Assembly (NCBI RefSeq): GCF_016801865.2 | Contig: NC_068937.1 | Location: 32,789,970 to 32,853,969, forward strand | DNA length: 64,000 bases | Direction of reading: 5' to 3' | Source of the DNA: Culex pipiens pallens | Taxonomy: Eukaryota; Arthropoda; Insecta; Diptera; Culicidae | Shown here: positions 11,601-23,299 of the stretch, piece by piece | Position numbering within the stretch: position 1 is the stretch's first letter | Layout: the number at the start of each line of letters is the position of its first letter | The notes under the pieces: model-generated | What the model was told of the DNA's origin: nothing | The model's input: the letters and a program-made list of their open reading frames with translations, nothing else | Databases searched by the model: none | Position numbers and translations under genes: made by a program

Positions 11601-12042
11601 TCACGAAGAAAGGAAGTTGTAATAAATTTTCCATTGAGTAAGGTTAGGGTTGCTTGCCGTGTTGTAAGAGGGGGTGATCCCAGCGAGCTTTCGATATGGC
11701 GTCGTCCCCGCGGTCGTCGTCGTCTCCGGTTTTACGAGGCCATTTCTTGGAGGGACGAAAGGACGAAAATACGCGGTTGTTTTGTTTCGGGCGCCACTTT
11801 TCAGCACCGGGACAAAATTTCAAGTCATCAATTTTTCCTAACCATCTCCGCTGGGATGGCGTCGTAATCCGGAAACGGGAGGAGGACCTCTGAAGACGAG
11901 GAACTGAGATGGTGGCCACCGCACATGACTTCCTGAAATAAACACAACAACCTGGAGTTTTCTCAGCCCACACTGCACTGGCGATAGCGCAGGTTCTGCA
12001 CTCTGGAACGGGTCGTAAATAGTTGATATAGAGCGGGTTCAA
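11601..12042 (-). other. GC-rich unique block with overlapping frames, possible exon region
   Basis: Several frames of 65-132 codons overlap on both strands. On the minus strand, after the acceptor-like TTTATTTCAG near 11940, one frame of about 33 codons runs through a Cys-Gly-Gly-His-His motif and a Pro-Phe-Pro-Asp-Tyr-Asp motif to a stop near 11838. No family is recognised and the frames conflict, so this is kept as a candidate exon region only. Confidence 0.25.
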
Positions 12043-12275
12043 CTGGGAACAGTCTTGGGGGTTACTTTTTGCACTGAGAATACACGAGGCTTTGAAAGTA
12101 AACTTTGGACTTTTTGAAACTATTACCTATTTCAACTAGTTGATTGCTGCAGACCAGCTGTTGTTCCACAGTTTAGCAAAGACACTAACCACCAGCTTTG
12201 TTCAGCATTGCTAGGACACAAACTAAGCAGCAACCACGGGTTATTTGCGTAAATTTTAACAAATCTCGACTGCTT

Positions 12276-12548
12276 TCAGTTTTTACAGCCCATCATGGCT
12301 GACGACCTGGCTCTCGCTGGGTTGTAAAGCTGGTTGACGTTCTCGGCAGCGGCCATAAAAGAATTATTTTCGGGACGTGACGTGTGGCCGAATCGGATCG
12401 CAGTTGGCTGGGGAGGTTCGTAGAAGTCGTAATCCGAGATGATGCGCTTTCGTCTTGAAAAATGTCCCCACGACCAGCAGCAACAACAACTGCAAATGAA
12501 ACAACATTTCAGATAATGCAGTGCAGTGAACAAGGAAAGAACTGTCAA
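12276..12548 (-). CDS. Possible minus-strand coding fragment, unrecognised
   Basis: A 90-codon frame whose second half reads like real protein: Ser-Arg-Arg-Lys-Arg, then DYDFYEPPQPTAIRFGH, then AENVNQLYNPARARSS and a short C-terminus. An acceptor-like TTTCATTTGCAG lies just upstream on the minus strand (around 12490), so the Cys-rich first third may be intron translated by accident. No domain or family is recognised. It lies about 0.2 kb upstream, on the minus strand, of the block at 11601-12042 and could belong to the same gene or pseudogene. Confidence 0.25.
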   Translation of the reverse strand: MTVLSLFTALHYLKCCFICSCCCCWSWGHFSRRKRIISDYDFYEPPQPTAIRFGHTSRPENNSFMAAAENVNQLYNPARARSSAMMGCKN

Positions 12549-12559
12549 ACTTTGAAAGT

Positions 12560-12962
12560 TAATTTTTACCGTTTTGTTGTCATTTTCTCGTTTTCACGCG
12601 CGGCGCGTCGAAAAATCCAGTTTTTTCAGGTTTTTATTAGTGGATATGTTATGTAAAATATTACAAGGAATTAGGAAAAAAATACTTTTCTTTGGTCCCG
12701 AGACCGTCAAATCAGCAAATAAATTTTTCATAGGTTGTTTTCATTTTATCGAATCTCAACCTATTTTTTCCAAAAAGGCGCTCTGAAATTGGTTCAGCTG
12801 TTTCGGCGATATATGTTTTGGAAAATGTGCGAAAATCTACGAAAAATGCAATTTTTTCGGCCACCCTAATTCGGATAGGAGCAGCCTAATCGCTAAAACA
12901 AAAAAAAATACGGATCTTATTATTTTAGCCAAAGAACTCTCATGCCAAATGTTAGCCAATTA
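12560..12962. other. Mixed DNA, no gene seen
   Basis: Contains a CGCGCGGCGCG-like CpG cluster near 12600 followed by AT-rich sequence. The final TA (12961-12962) is the left target site of the next element. Confidence 0.4.
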
Positions 12963-13443
12963 CACGGAGAGACCGTGCCCAGAAATTTTAACAATTAAAA
13001 TTGTTGATTTTACTTTCGTAAATTTTAACAAAAACGTACTTGTCACTGCCAATTTTCAGTTAAATTTACCAAAATTTAGTATTAATTTAATAACCTGTTT
13101 GTTGAAAATGCTAAAGGCAAAAAGCTAACAGATTTCCCGAACTCGAATGAACGTGCTCGACTGTTAGCATTGGTTTTAGGAAAATCAAAAATTTTGTTGG
13201 TTGAATATAATTTACATTTGGTTGAATATTTAAAAGATGAACTTGGGTTTGTTTACGTCTGTCATTTGAAGTCAGGATTCGAACGAGAGCGGTCGATTTG
13301 TTGAGTTTGTGTTGTTAATTATGAAGTGAGAGGATGTGAAAGGTGAAAATAACACTATTTAGCTAATGTTGAAGTGGTAAATCAAAGTGTTGCAACTGGG
13401 GAGCTGGAATTGGTGAGTAGGTTTGTTGATGATTTCTTTGCAG

Positions 13444-13499
13444 GTGATAAACTATGAAGAGCAAGAGGACGACCTTCGCCATGAGGACCTCCAATGCGA
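13444..13499 (+). pseudogene. Candidate exon 1 inside the TIR element
   Basis: The acceptor TTTCTTTGCAG precedes, and the donor GCGA|GTGAGT follows, a 56-base segment open in one frame and strongly acidic (NYEEQEDDLRHEDLQC). Splice signals on both sides and protein-like composition support an exon; the parent protein is not recognised. The GTGAGT at 13412 upstream is too close to this acceptor for a normal intron, so the upstream partner is unclear. Confidence 0.35.
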
Positions 13500-13627
13500 G
13501 TGAGTTGAACACGTTATAAGAATGTTTGATGGAAAGAGAGGGTAGTAGAAGGGAGATGCGGGCCAACTCTTAACGGATAGAGCAGCCCGGGCAAATTTAA
13601 CAAAATGTTGGTTAATCCAAGTAAGTA

Positions 13628-14580
13628 GGGGAAAGTGGGGCAAGTGTAACAAGCTAAGGAAATGCTCGTTATAACCCATTAAAAAGTTAAAAAATCTGTC
13701 GAATTTTATTATAATCATCTTATTCTAGGTCTTGACTAAGACTTTGTTTAAACAAGTTTTTAAAAAATCCTGTTTTTTAATGTGAAAAATTGATTTTAAA
13801 ATTTTTGATTTGCCGTACGTTCTACTCAACTAGTGGGGCAAGACGAGCAACCCGTTGGGGCAAGAGGAACAATGCATGAAAAAATATGGTAATTTGCTAA
13901 CAATTAAACTGTTATCACTTAGATACATAGGATTAGAATGTATTTGAATGGTTTCTTCCATTTTTAGATTAAATAATAATATTTTACTAAAAATTTTATC
14001 GTTTTTACGAAAAAAAAAATACTACTTCGATGATAAATAGTAAATTTTCATAATATCACTATACTTTGTATGTACAATTTTTTTTAACGATTGTTTATCA
14101 GTTTTTAAGTACTTTCATGTATTTATTTCCCAATAAAATATGTTGTTGCAGCAATTCGTAATTTTTTCCATACTAAAAATCCATATGGTACACTTGCCCC
14201 ACCTGAACAAGATTTTTTAAAAGCTCTCAACAAAAATAACCAAAAGTTAAATCATACTTTGTAATAGGTGCATGTCATTTGTAGGGACACTACTGATCTA
14301 GGAAAAATAGCATTTTGATAAAATGAGCCTTAAAACGAACCCTAAGCCTTATTTTGTACTTTCCAAATATTATAAGAAAACAAAGGTTTCGAAAAAAACT
14401 TCATTAAATCTTATGCCCCGTGGCGTTTACGTCATTTTGGCGGTTATGTGGTAGTAGAATCAGCTAATTGCATTGCTAGCAACAATTCCTCATACTGGAA
14501 ACAATCAAAATTGTACAAATTACGGCCGTAGGAGCGATTGTTCCTCTTGCCCCATATGGTCGTCTTGCCCCACCTTCCCC
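13628..14580 (+). mobile_element. 953-bp TA-flanked TIR element, copy 1
   Basis: The ends are GGGGAAAGTGGGGCAAG and CTTGCCCCACCTTCCCC, with TA at 13626-13627 and 14581-14582. A near-identical copy is at 33129-34074. TGGGGCAAG or its inverse occurs about six times, in subterminal clusters at 13830-13870 and 14190, and at the ends, as expected of transposase-binding sites. No coding capacity: it is a MITE-like element. It is nested inside the element at 12963-16129 and is therefore younger than it. Confidence 0.9.
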
Positions 14581-15072
14581 TATGGGTTTATTTTTGCACA
14601 ATAATTTATGTGATGTGATTCTTATTAGAAAACTGAATAATTAAAAAGCTTCGTGCTTACGACGGATAAAACCATTATTTTTTCAGAATCATCAATTATT
14701 AAATACATAGAAATGCCATATGTACGCAACGCAAAATAGAGATGAAGTAAAATATAAAAAAAATAAAAATATATAAAAGAAGATAATTATTATCTTGAAA
14801 GTTTTGTTGCAATATGACTGCTCAATAAACTGGTAAGTAAAACTCAAAATATTTTTTCAGGAACCGGAGTACGTTGAATAAATTGAATCAAATGCAATGA
14901 AAGTTTGTTGCTAAAAGTAATTGTTAAATTAATGCAACCTGGTAATTGGCATTATTGATAATTCTTCTTTCTTCAATATAATTTCATTTATTTACGTTCC
15001 TTTTTTCAGTTTATAGCCGAAATTAAGAATTTTGTATTAAATTACTAATACATTTCACATGTCTATTTGCAG

Positions 15073-15168
15073 CAAAAGGTTCACTTTAATGAAAATTCTG
15101 TGTGAAAAATAACTAAACCTGAGACCATTGTTGATGATGATGACTTATCGGATGATTTCACAGTGATG
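15073..15168 (+). pseudogene. Candidate exon 2 with one in-frame stop
   Basis: The acceptor TATTTGCAG precedes, and the donor ATG|GTAAGT follows, a 96-base (32-codon) segment. In the frame that joins in phase to the next segment it reads QKVHFNEN, one TGA stop, then KPETIVDDDDLSDDFTVM. The acidic, non-random composition and both consensus splice sites make a decayed exon likely. No family is recognised. Confidence 0.4.
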
Positions 15169-15258
15169 GTAAGTGGATAAAACACTTAATTTTATACAAC
15201 ATAATAAAAATATAAGCTTAAAACTTGGTGAAAATTTTGCTCGATTTCTATTTTTCAG

Positions 15259-15276
15259 GAATTCATGTTAAATTAA
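15259..15276 (+). pseudogene. Candidate terminal exon (EFMLN-stop)
   Basis: The acceptor CTATTTTTCAG is followed by five codons and TAA. It is in phase with the donor at 15168, giving a plausible spliced C-terminus. The intron would be 90 bases, a normal size for dipteran introns. Very short, so support comes mainly from the phase match. Confidence 0.3.
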
Positions 15277-16174
15277 ACATCTTTTTTAAATATGCTTAAC
15301 AAAATTTGTAATATGCTTTTTCATTATTTTTAGTTCAATGCAACGTAATTTTTTAAAACATTAATCAAACTTTACATGTTTTATAACAACAGTTAAAAAA
15401 AAGTTTTGTTTTGATGCTCTTTAACAGTAACTTAACAACTTCATGCAAAAAAAAAAAAAAACAAATTAGTACAAAACGTTAAATTTTTAGGCAGAATAAA
15501 TGCGAAAATAAAAACACTCAGCACTCATTTGTGAGGCATTATTACAAAATTTAATGCAAATTCAATAAAAATATTGCTAACAACAGCTAATTATTGACTG
15601 CATGTACGAATATTTTTCTGTATTCAAGTAAGACAATAGTTAAAATATAGCTAGAAATTAGGCCCAGCCTATATCGTTAGATAATTGAAGAAAATATATA
15701 TCAACAATTACATAAATTATGTCTAATTAAGAAATGTTTTGTTATAAAACACTAATAATTTGCTGCATGCAAAAATATTTCGGTTGATACAACGAAAAAA
15801 AAAAGTTGAAAAATAGTTGAAATACATTTCCCAGCCAGTTTTTAACAGAATATTCCACAATATTTCAGCTGAAAACAAGAAATTTTTAGCTAATTTTCTG
15901 AAAAAAATATTCTAGCAGTCGACTGCTAGAATTTTTTTCGGCCATTTAACCAACAAAAATGGCAATTCCAAGTATTTTTTTAGTTAATTTTAATTACCGG
16001 TGGTTAGCAATTTCGGGTTAACAAAATCAACAATCGATTGTTGAAAAAAAGCTGTGTAAAAAATTAACCCATACTTTTAGTTAAATTAACCAAGATTTTC
16101 TTAGATTTGCCCCGGCCGGTCTCTCCGTGTAGCCAAATATTATAACTTTTTTTATTTTTTAAGGGTTTTACTTA

Positions 16175-16430
16175 GGGACTCTTCCAGTTCAAAACAGAAT
16201 TTTTTGCAATTCCGTCGTGAAACTACTCACTTTTCCTGTCATTCTTGAACGACGAAATAGCCTACTTTTCTGTACCAAAAATAACAGAATCGAATAGCAA
16301 CACTTTTCAAAATAAATGCTGAAAAGTTCTACTTTTCAGCACTCAAATGGGTGCTGAAAAGTTGAACTTTTCAGCACTTGTTTCGAAAAGTAACACTTTT
16401 CAACATTTTTTTTTAATGTAAATGTTTTAT
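16175..16430. repeat. Cluster of CTGAAAAGT/ACTTTTCAG palindromes
   Basis: GCTGAAAAGTTCTACTTTTC and a second copy with GAA in the loop are joined by GGGTGCTGAAAAG. Further half-sites (TCGAAAAGTAACACTTTTC) follow. The stretch is a dense set of overlapping inverted repeats that would form hairpins; no gene is present. Confidence 0.7.
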
Positions 16431-17116
16431 TGACAAAATACATGAAAATTTGACATAAAATTTCACTCAGTGTGTGTTTTTTGGAATTGCAAAAAATGTT
16501 GTATGGAACTCGTTGCAAAACTTGATTTTTTCAGCACTCTTCGTATTTATCCAACTCGGTGAACCTCGTTGGCTAAATGTACGACTCGTGCGGAAAAAAT
16601 CCTCTTTTTGCAACTTGTTGCATAAACTACTATTTTCATTTTACTTCATTTTACTCAACCCTCTCCGATTTCAGAAAAACTTTGTAGAAATATTGTCTTT
16701 ATATAATTGAACTCGGCATTGTTATTTGCGAAGGAGGTAAGTTATTTTTATTTTTTCGTAATTTAAATATGTTTGAAAAAATGAACAAAGATAAACTTGT
16801 AGGAAATTGATCGACCTTGAAAAGAAAAAAATCATGCTTTTCCTATGAGATGTAAAGAGGTTTAAACGACAAAGTATACAAAAATGTTTTAAAGAATGCA
16901 ATTTTGTGTGATTTTTTTGCTTTTTATATATGTGAGATTGAGTTTTCAAGCTCGAACAGATTTTTACCAGGAAGCTCGTCCAACTGACGCTTCATACAAA
17001 AAGTATCTTTTTTTCAAAAAGGCGCCATTCGATATTTTTCAACGCTTTTTTGAAAAATATGTCCGCTAAAAAAAATATTTTCGAAAAACTAGTTTCAATT
17101 ATATTTTTTTGAACGG
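16431..17116. other. AT-rich DNA, no gene seen
   Basis: AT-rich sequence with short frames on both strands and no matched repeat. The bases GTTTAACA at its right edge (17117-17124) form a target-site duplication of the next element. Confidence 0.5.
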
Positions 17117-17124
17117 GTTTAACA

Positions 17125-18398
17125 ATTTCCCGGGGTTACAAAATTCCCGGGAAACGGGAAATTTTCAACATATTTCCCGGGAAATCCCGGGATTTCCCGG
17201 GAAATTTGAAATTTAACGAAAATTATTCTAATCTTGTTTCTGATTAATCTTTTGCAACGAAATTGTATAGAACAGAAACTTTAATGGTAAAAATGAGTGT
17301 GAGGATGAATTAATGGCTTGACTGCTTGTAAAAAATCATGCAACTTTGAGAAAATATATCAACTTTCTCATTTTGAAATCTTTCAAATCGTCCCAAGTGA
17401 AAGAAAATATTATTAGTATTTTTGTTGAGAAGTATTTTTTTAAATCAAAGTGTTTGGACAGTGAAAATCGATACTCCACAACCATAAAACTGCTTTTAAA
17501 TTTGTCTCAGTCACAATACAGTTAAAATAAAATAAAAACAAAAAAATCAACTTGTGAATAAATAAATAATTATTAAATTTACCTTAAAAATCAAATTTCT
17601 AGCGCTTTTTAACTTGAAACACTATTTTTTAACTTGAAAATTTGATACGAAGTTGTTTTTTAATGGTTTTTCATGGCTTTATGATATGACTTTAGTTATA
17701 TGATATTCAGCCTAATAAATCAATTAGATTAAAATAATTTTGAGCATTTAAAAGTGAACATTTTTTCATATATGACCCTCTTACGTCCTTGGTAGCTCAC
17801 GTGCTTCATAAATTTATAACTTCAATCTGTAATTTCTGGAATACTTAAAAATAAATTCTTCTTACACAAACCTTTTTTAAAAATTTAATTATATCAGTTC
17901 AATTTCCATCCAACATGTTCAAGGTTAAAAAAAAAGTCAAACAAATCTCAGTGTTGATCTTGGCCGGAAGATGTAAATATCTTATTTTCAAATGATATTA
18001 CAAAAAAACATTGAAAAAGGTTGTCAAAACTTAAATAGTTTATATTCATTCCATAACAGCGTATGTTTTATTGTTCAACATAAAAGCAAACAATATTCCT
18101 AGTGGTGAATGCTTCAGAAATAAATATTATCTGAATTAAACCTTGGCATTAAATTTACAGACAAGCTGATTAGTTAATATGAACAGTAAATGGGAAAAAA
18201 ATCAAATCTCCAATTATTATTTTTTGTATAATTTCAAAAAATAGGAGCCAAAAAGGTAGGAAAATGTATACTTCTGCTTGTATTTCGGGAATTCCCGGGA
18301 AATTTACAAATTTCCCGGGAAACGGGACATATTTTTTTTCGGGAAATCCCGGGAATTCCCAGGATTTTTTTTCCCGGGACGGGAAATTGGACGCTCTA
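17125..18398. mobile_element. Non-autonomous TIR element with CCCGGG-rich ends, copy 2, 8-bp TSD
   Basis: The right end is AAATTGGACGCTCTA, the inverse of the left end of the copy at 891. The 8-bp repeat GTTTAACA flanks the element at 17117-17124 and 18399-18406. The left end starts directly at ATTTCCCGGGG, so the outermost eleven or so bases (the TAGAGCGTCCA equivalent) appear deleted just inside the duplication. The 8-bp TSD and TAG terminus suggest hAT-type mobilisation. The interior is AT-rich and non-coding. Confidence 0.75.
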
Positions 18399-18406
18399 GT
18401 TTAACA

Positions 18407-20250
18407 CACATGTTTTGGAAATTGCTTGAAAATGCTTGGATTGTTTTTTTTTTTAATTTTGAAATTATTTTCATTCGAAAGTTTAACTTCTTTGGATTGA
18501 AACTGCACCAATTGTATTCAAGATATCGTGATTTGAGAATATGTAGAATTATCAAATGACACTGAGAAAAAATCATTTTTCAGAAAATTTAAAATTCCAC
18601 CACCAGCCAGTCCATCAACAAAGTAAAAACAAAGATAATCGGAGGACAATTTCTCAGCTTTTCAAAATATTTATGCTGGGGTTTTCAGAAATGTAAACTT
18701 ATGGTCACTGACTTTTTTAAATCGCTAATAACTTTTCAGGATCGAGTTTTACAGCTTTGATATATTCTACAAAGTTATAGAGCATTAAATTTCAATGAGA
18801 ACCGCATTTTTGAGAATATTTGGAAAGAAGTAGCGCACCGTGCAGACCAAACCATCAGAAAATAGGATTTCCATACATTTTTTCGATTTTTCCCGTTTAA
18901 AACTCACCTTTGAGTATCAATGGGTAAATGTTGACTGATTTGGCTCATATTTGGCCCAGAGTTCTGGAATAGCTCAAGGAACAATATTCAGCGGGAGGGA
19001 GATAAAATACGTAAAAAAATTGAGTATGATTTTTTTTTTCAAAAAATTAGGCCGATGCAAATATTTAAAAAGTTTTTGTCCCTCGACCCAGGCCGAGGTC
19101 AAGGGGGGGGGGGGCAAAAAAATATTAAAATTTAAATAACAAGCCATAGTGTTCACATTTAAATGAAAAAAGTGTTTTAAAATGCATTTTACGCTATTTC
19201 AGTTGTTTTGCAATCATTAGTTTTCAAAAAATCTAAGATCTGACAAAAACAAAAATTGTAATGCAAAAAAAATTTTGCGTCGAAAATTTTCAAAAAATCT
19301 TAAGATTTAAAAAAAAAACCCAAACATGCTAAAAATATTTTAAACGCAGGAGAATGTATTTTAATTTGATTTCAGCTGGTTGCACTTAAATTTTCATTGA
19401 AATTTTGAAGTTTATTGTAAAAATATTTTTTTTGCCCCCTGATTTTTCGGGACAATTTTGAAGGGGGGGGGGGGGGGGTGACAAAAACTTTTAAAAATAT
19501 TTGTACTAGCCTTAATATTTTTCCAAAAATGCATAACTCGGTGGCGAAATTTTTGACCATACTTCTCTGTGGCTCAAAAGTTGCGGGGTTTGTCTTCTAA
19601 AACATATAAAAAAATACAGATAATATTGATCCTTGCACTGTAACTTGGATTTGGCCCGCACTTTTCTCTCGCACTTTTGACAACAAAATTTCCAAAAACT
19701 AGGCAACCAGCAATTGTTTATTTACATTTCCAGTCGCAGTTTCCACCAAACTGGACATTCGCACTTTAAAATTGTGATTGACAGGAGAGCAACATCGGCT
19801 TGATCATTTTTTGAGAAAATTAAAATTTCACAAGCCAGTTTGACAAGTCGCAATAGTGCGATCAATAGCAATAATTTAGTGCGAAGTCCAAGTTAGTGAG
19901 AATTGCGCAATAAAAAAATACGAATCTTGGGAAATTGAGTTGATGGGAAAAAAGTTTTAATAGACAATCGGCACATATTTATTTCTGTGCCCCTTTTTTT
20001 TAGAATAGTCCTCAAAAATACCTACAACTTGCCAAAGCCACGAAATTGATCCGAAAATTCATTCAAAAGTTACAGATATTCAAAACATTTACGTCCCATT
20101 TTTCTATTGACAGCTGTCAATATAAGCTTCTTTGGTCATGGGGAAGGCCCCAACAAAGTAAAAGCAAAATAAAAAAAAATCTTAACCAAAATCCATGCTC
20201 TTAAAACCATTAAATTGAAAAAGAAAAAGTCTTTATCATAGGTATTAAGA
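18407..20250. other. AT-rich DNA with poly-G runs and a possible MITE
   Basis: No gene is visible. Poly-G runs of about 10 and 15 bases occur near 19089 and 19464. A possible MITE spans about 19640-19897: left end TAACTTGGATTTGG with CGCAC, right end TGCGAAGTCCAAGTTA. No clear target duplication was found, so it stays tentative. Confidence 0.4.
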
Positions 20251-21603
20251 TTTACCTAATTCATTTACGTTTCGATGTGCAAATTGATCAGAGAAAAAAT
20301 GCCAAGTAGTTATTCCATTGCAACTCAATTTAAGGTCTCCAGACTATGGAGTACCATAGGTACTAACCTCGCCTATACTTTCCCAGAAGGTAGCAAAACA
20401 AGACGTGAGATGGGAAGCAATCGCACCAGCTTCATCTCAATTATATTTGCATCATTATGCTGTCTAGTCCGGTCTATCTGTCTGGTTGGCCAGCAACCAA
20501 AGCAAAACAGACGAATAGCTCTAAGCCGGGAATGTCCACATTACTAGATTTTTTTTTGTCATAAGAGTTTAAGAATTTTTAGATCAAATATCAAATTTTA
20601 ATTTTTTATTCTGAAAGTCAGTTTTTAACATAAACTCAAAACTCAAAAAAAACTGACGTCAAACGAAATCCTAAAATGAAAAATCCCCCCCTCAGGAAAC
20701 GAACGACCACACCTCAAATTAATTCAAACCCGACCGGCTGTCCGCCAAAATGCTCACTTCTGGTCCACGTTTCCCGTACCGGTGAGTTCCTCCATCGCAG
20801 ATTACCCGAAACGTCTAGACCTGGCAGACCGTATCACGTCAAACTTCCGGACACATTTGTCCATTTCGCGGATTCTGCAGCCACGGGCCCAGCCAGCGGA
20901 CAGAACCAGTCCACTTCGCAGCAGTAACACACAGGAACAGAAAGTCAATTAATGAATTATCTCACCCACACCGTATTGTGTGTGTGTCCTGGTTCTGTTC
21001 TGAAAAAGTCGTGTCCGAAGCAGTTTTTTTTTGTGTTGCCTTGTTAGGCCTTTTGGTCCAGGCTCAACGGTCGACAGTCGGAGACGTACACACTTTTTTT
21101 GTCTTTTTGGTGAAGAAAAGTGTTGATATTTGTGTTATCACTGCTCAAATTTGAACTTCAATTATTGTTTAAAAAATAAACCTGCAAAATGTTTAGTTTA
21201 ATCAAATAGAAAAAAAATTCTTATGTAAATAAATCTTTTTCACTGATACGTAAATTGACTCCGAACATTTATTTTTTCCAGCGAAAAAAGATGAGTGATA
21301 TTCAAATTTCTTGTGCGGTTGGTTCATGTTTTTCGCAGCGAACACACTGGACACACTGGACATAAGGGACAGGTTTCCTTCCTTCCCTTCCGGATTGACC
21401 AGATTGCGTTTCGTTGCGATGCTGAGTAATTGTTCCTGGCTGGAAGGTGGGATGGGAGTTGTGTAATGGTTATGCTGAATGTAACTGTGCTATCATACGA
21501 GCTAGAGGTTAAAGTGCGAAAAGAGACAGGAAATCTAAAGTTTCAAATTTCAGGCCTGGTTTTAAAAATTTCGGAACAAAATTATCGCAAAATACTCCGT
21601 ACA
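20251..21603. other. GC-richer, apparently single-copy block
   Basis: Contains frames of 90 (20275) and 83 (20676) codons and a GC-rich stretch 20690-20940. None has a recognisable domain. A GTGTGTGT-rich segment lies near 20980. The block could hold host exon, UTR or regulatory DNA, but nothing specific can be supported. Confidence 0.4.
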
Positions 21604-21798
21604 CACAGAAAAACAAAATTATGGTAATATTCATCAGGAAATGGTGACAGATATTGTGGCAGAAAAATGTGCTATGTTACATCAGGAATTCGTGAAATTT
21701 AATCATTTTTACACATTTTCTGGTTATTATTGCTCAAAAAATAGGTAATATTCAACCTATCAATTTTCAACATTTCAAAATTCAACTTTTTTCTGTGC
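21604..21798. mobile_element. MITE with CACAGAAAAA termini
   Basis: The ends CACAGAAAAAC and TTTTTCTGTG are inverted repeats about 195 bp apart. Internal sequence (TATTCATCAGGAAATGGTGA, TAGGTAATATTCAACCTA) recurs in a truncated copy at 23536-23720, supporting a dispersed family. Confidence 0.65.
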
Positions 21799-22079
21799 AT
21801 TGCAGATAAGCTACTAACAAAAATTGGCACTATATCAATGAATTTTCGGGTTTTTTCTCATCTTTTACGTCTTTTACGTATTTTATCGATTTGTTGTTAT
21901 TCATCAAAAAGTTCAATGAGGAAATATGTTTTTTTTGTGAGCAAGCGAAAGAGTAGGTAATTTCATTGTATTTCAGAATTATCTTGCCAATAATGAAAAC
22001 TAACAGATCTTTCATACATAAGACTACCAACTCTTGCTGAGCAAAAATCCGTACACTTTGCCGATATGACACCATGGTA
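21799..22079. other. AT-rich spacer, nothing seen
   Basis: No gene or repeat identified. It ends in the TA (22078-22079) used as target by the next MITE. Confidence 0.5.
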
Positions 22080-22443
22080 CAGTAGTTGTTCGGTAACTGG
22101 GCTGAGAACGTAGCCCAATCACCAAATGCTGCTCGTTAACTGGGCTGAACAAAAAATAACGAGGGGACCATCGATGCCTAATATTTTCCAGATAAAATAT
22201 AAAAATAAAAGTTACTCAAATGTATTTACAATGCTTACTTTTCATGTTTCTTTAATTGTAACTTGGAATAAAACAAAAGTTTTAAAAAAGTTTTTTTTAT
22301 TTTTTGAACATGATTTTGCATCCAATAACCCTCGGTCATTTTGGTTATTTTTGATTTTTTGACGTTTGTCTGCTTTTTAACTGGGTTACGGCCCAGTTAT
22401 CGAGCGCCCAGTTAAACAACGCCCAGTTACCGAACAACTACTG
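22080..22443. mobile_element. 364-bp MITE with long perfect TIR and TA duplication
   Basis: CAGTAGTTGTTCGGTAACTG at the left is matched by the inverse CAGTTACCGAACAACTACTG at the right, flanked by TA at 22078-22079 and 22444-22445. The motif AACTGGGC is repeated several times just inside each end. Non-coding; TA duplication suggests Tc1/mariner-type mobilisation. Confidence 0.9.
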
Positions 22444-22882
22444 TATAACAAAAACTGTCAAAGAATTATTTAGATAAATTAAATTAAATAAATTTGAGAA
22501 TTACAAATATACAAATGTGTCGTTTTAACAGCTAACAAATTTCACAAAATACAAATAGACGTTTCAAAGTATTCATAAAATAAACCGTGATTTGAAATTA
22601 TGGCCTTCATTTTTTTAAACGTTTAAAAGTTTACGAAATGTCAAGTTTGCTTTTACGAATGATATCGTTCTCAGTGTTTTCACGAACACATTTCCAGAGT
22701 TTATTGAAAAGGTTGTGAAACACAACAGTTTAAAGGAACTTTAACAAAAACTCTAGATTTGTTAGTTCAAATGTTCAAAGCTTTTAACAAGTTTTAGGAA
22801 GCCTTTAGATCTTTTAATGGATAAATATATTTAGTAAGGAATGTCTAAAAGAACAATTCTAGAGTGTTTTTTAAAAGGTCCT
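22444..22882. other. AT-rich DNA, no gene seen
   Basis: AT-rich, no repeat termini recognised. ATTAACATATG at its right edge (22883-22893) is the left target duplication of the SINE that follows. Confidence 0.5.
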
Positions 22883-22893
22883 ATTAACATATG

Positions 22894-23299
22894 GGTGGCA
22901 GTGCGTGGCCGAATGGTTACGCTGTCCGCTTTGTAAGCGGAGGATTCTGGGTTCGATTCCCATCTGCTGCAACCTTCCATCGGATGAGGAAGTAAAATGT
23001 CGGTCCCGGCCTTGGTTGTTAGGCCGTTAAGTCATTCCAGGTGTAGGAGTCGTCTCCATGCCATAAGTACAAACAACACACCAAACCAAGCCTACTCCGG
23101 TGGAATCGCTGGCGGCGGTTGGACTCGCAATCCGAAGGTCGTCAGTTCAAACACTGGGGTGGAAGGTTCCTTGGAGTAGAAAGAGGTTTGGGTGCTCTCC
23201 CCATTCAAGCCTTCGGACTCCTAGGTTCGAGCAGAAACTTGCAATAGAGACCACAAAAGACCCGGGGGTCGTTAATGTGGATGGTTTGATTTTTGATTG
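22894..23299 (+). mobile_element. SINE with two tRNA-like modules in tandem (Twin-like)
   Basis: An 11-bp target duplication, ATTAACATATG, flanks the element (22883-22893 and 23300-23310). The first tRNA-like module (22898-22971) has A box TGGCCGAATGG, B box GGTTCGATTCC and an anticodon loop TTTGTAA (Thr-UGU-like). A second module (about 23097-23165) in the same orientation has an anticodon-like loop CTCGCAA and a weak B box AGTTCAAACAC. Two tRNA-related regions in one SINE are the known plan of the Culex Twin family; the match to Twin is inference from layout. The element ends in a short T-rich tail. It depends on LINE machinery for movement. Confidence 0.85.

Larger units (their letters stand above)
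12963..16129. mobile_element. 3.2-kb TIR element with TA target duplication and gene-like segments
   Basis: The termini are CACGGAGAGACCG and its inverse CGGTCTCTCCGTG, flanked by TA on both sides (12961-12962 and 16130-16131), as in Tc1/mariner-like (ITm) elements. Without the nested 953-bp insertion at 13628-14580 it is about 2.2 kb. No intact transposase is present, but exon-like segments with splice signals occur at 13444-13499, 15073-15168 and 15259-15276. Either it is the decayed remnant of an autonomous element with introns, or it captured part of a host gene. Confidence 0.8.
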
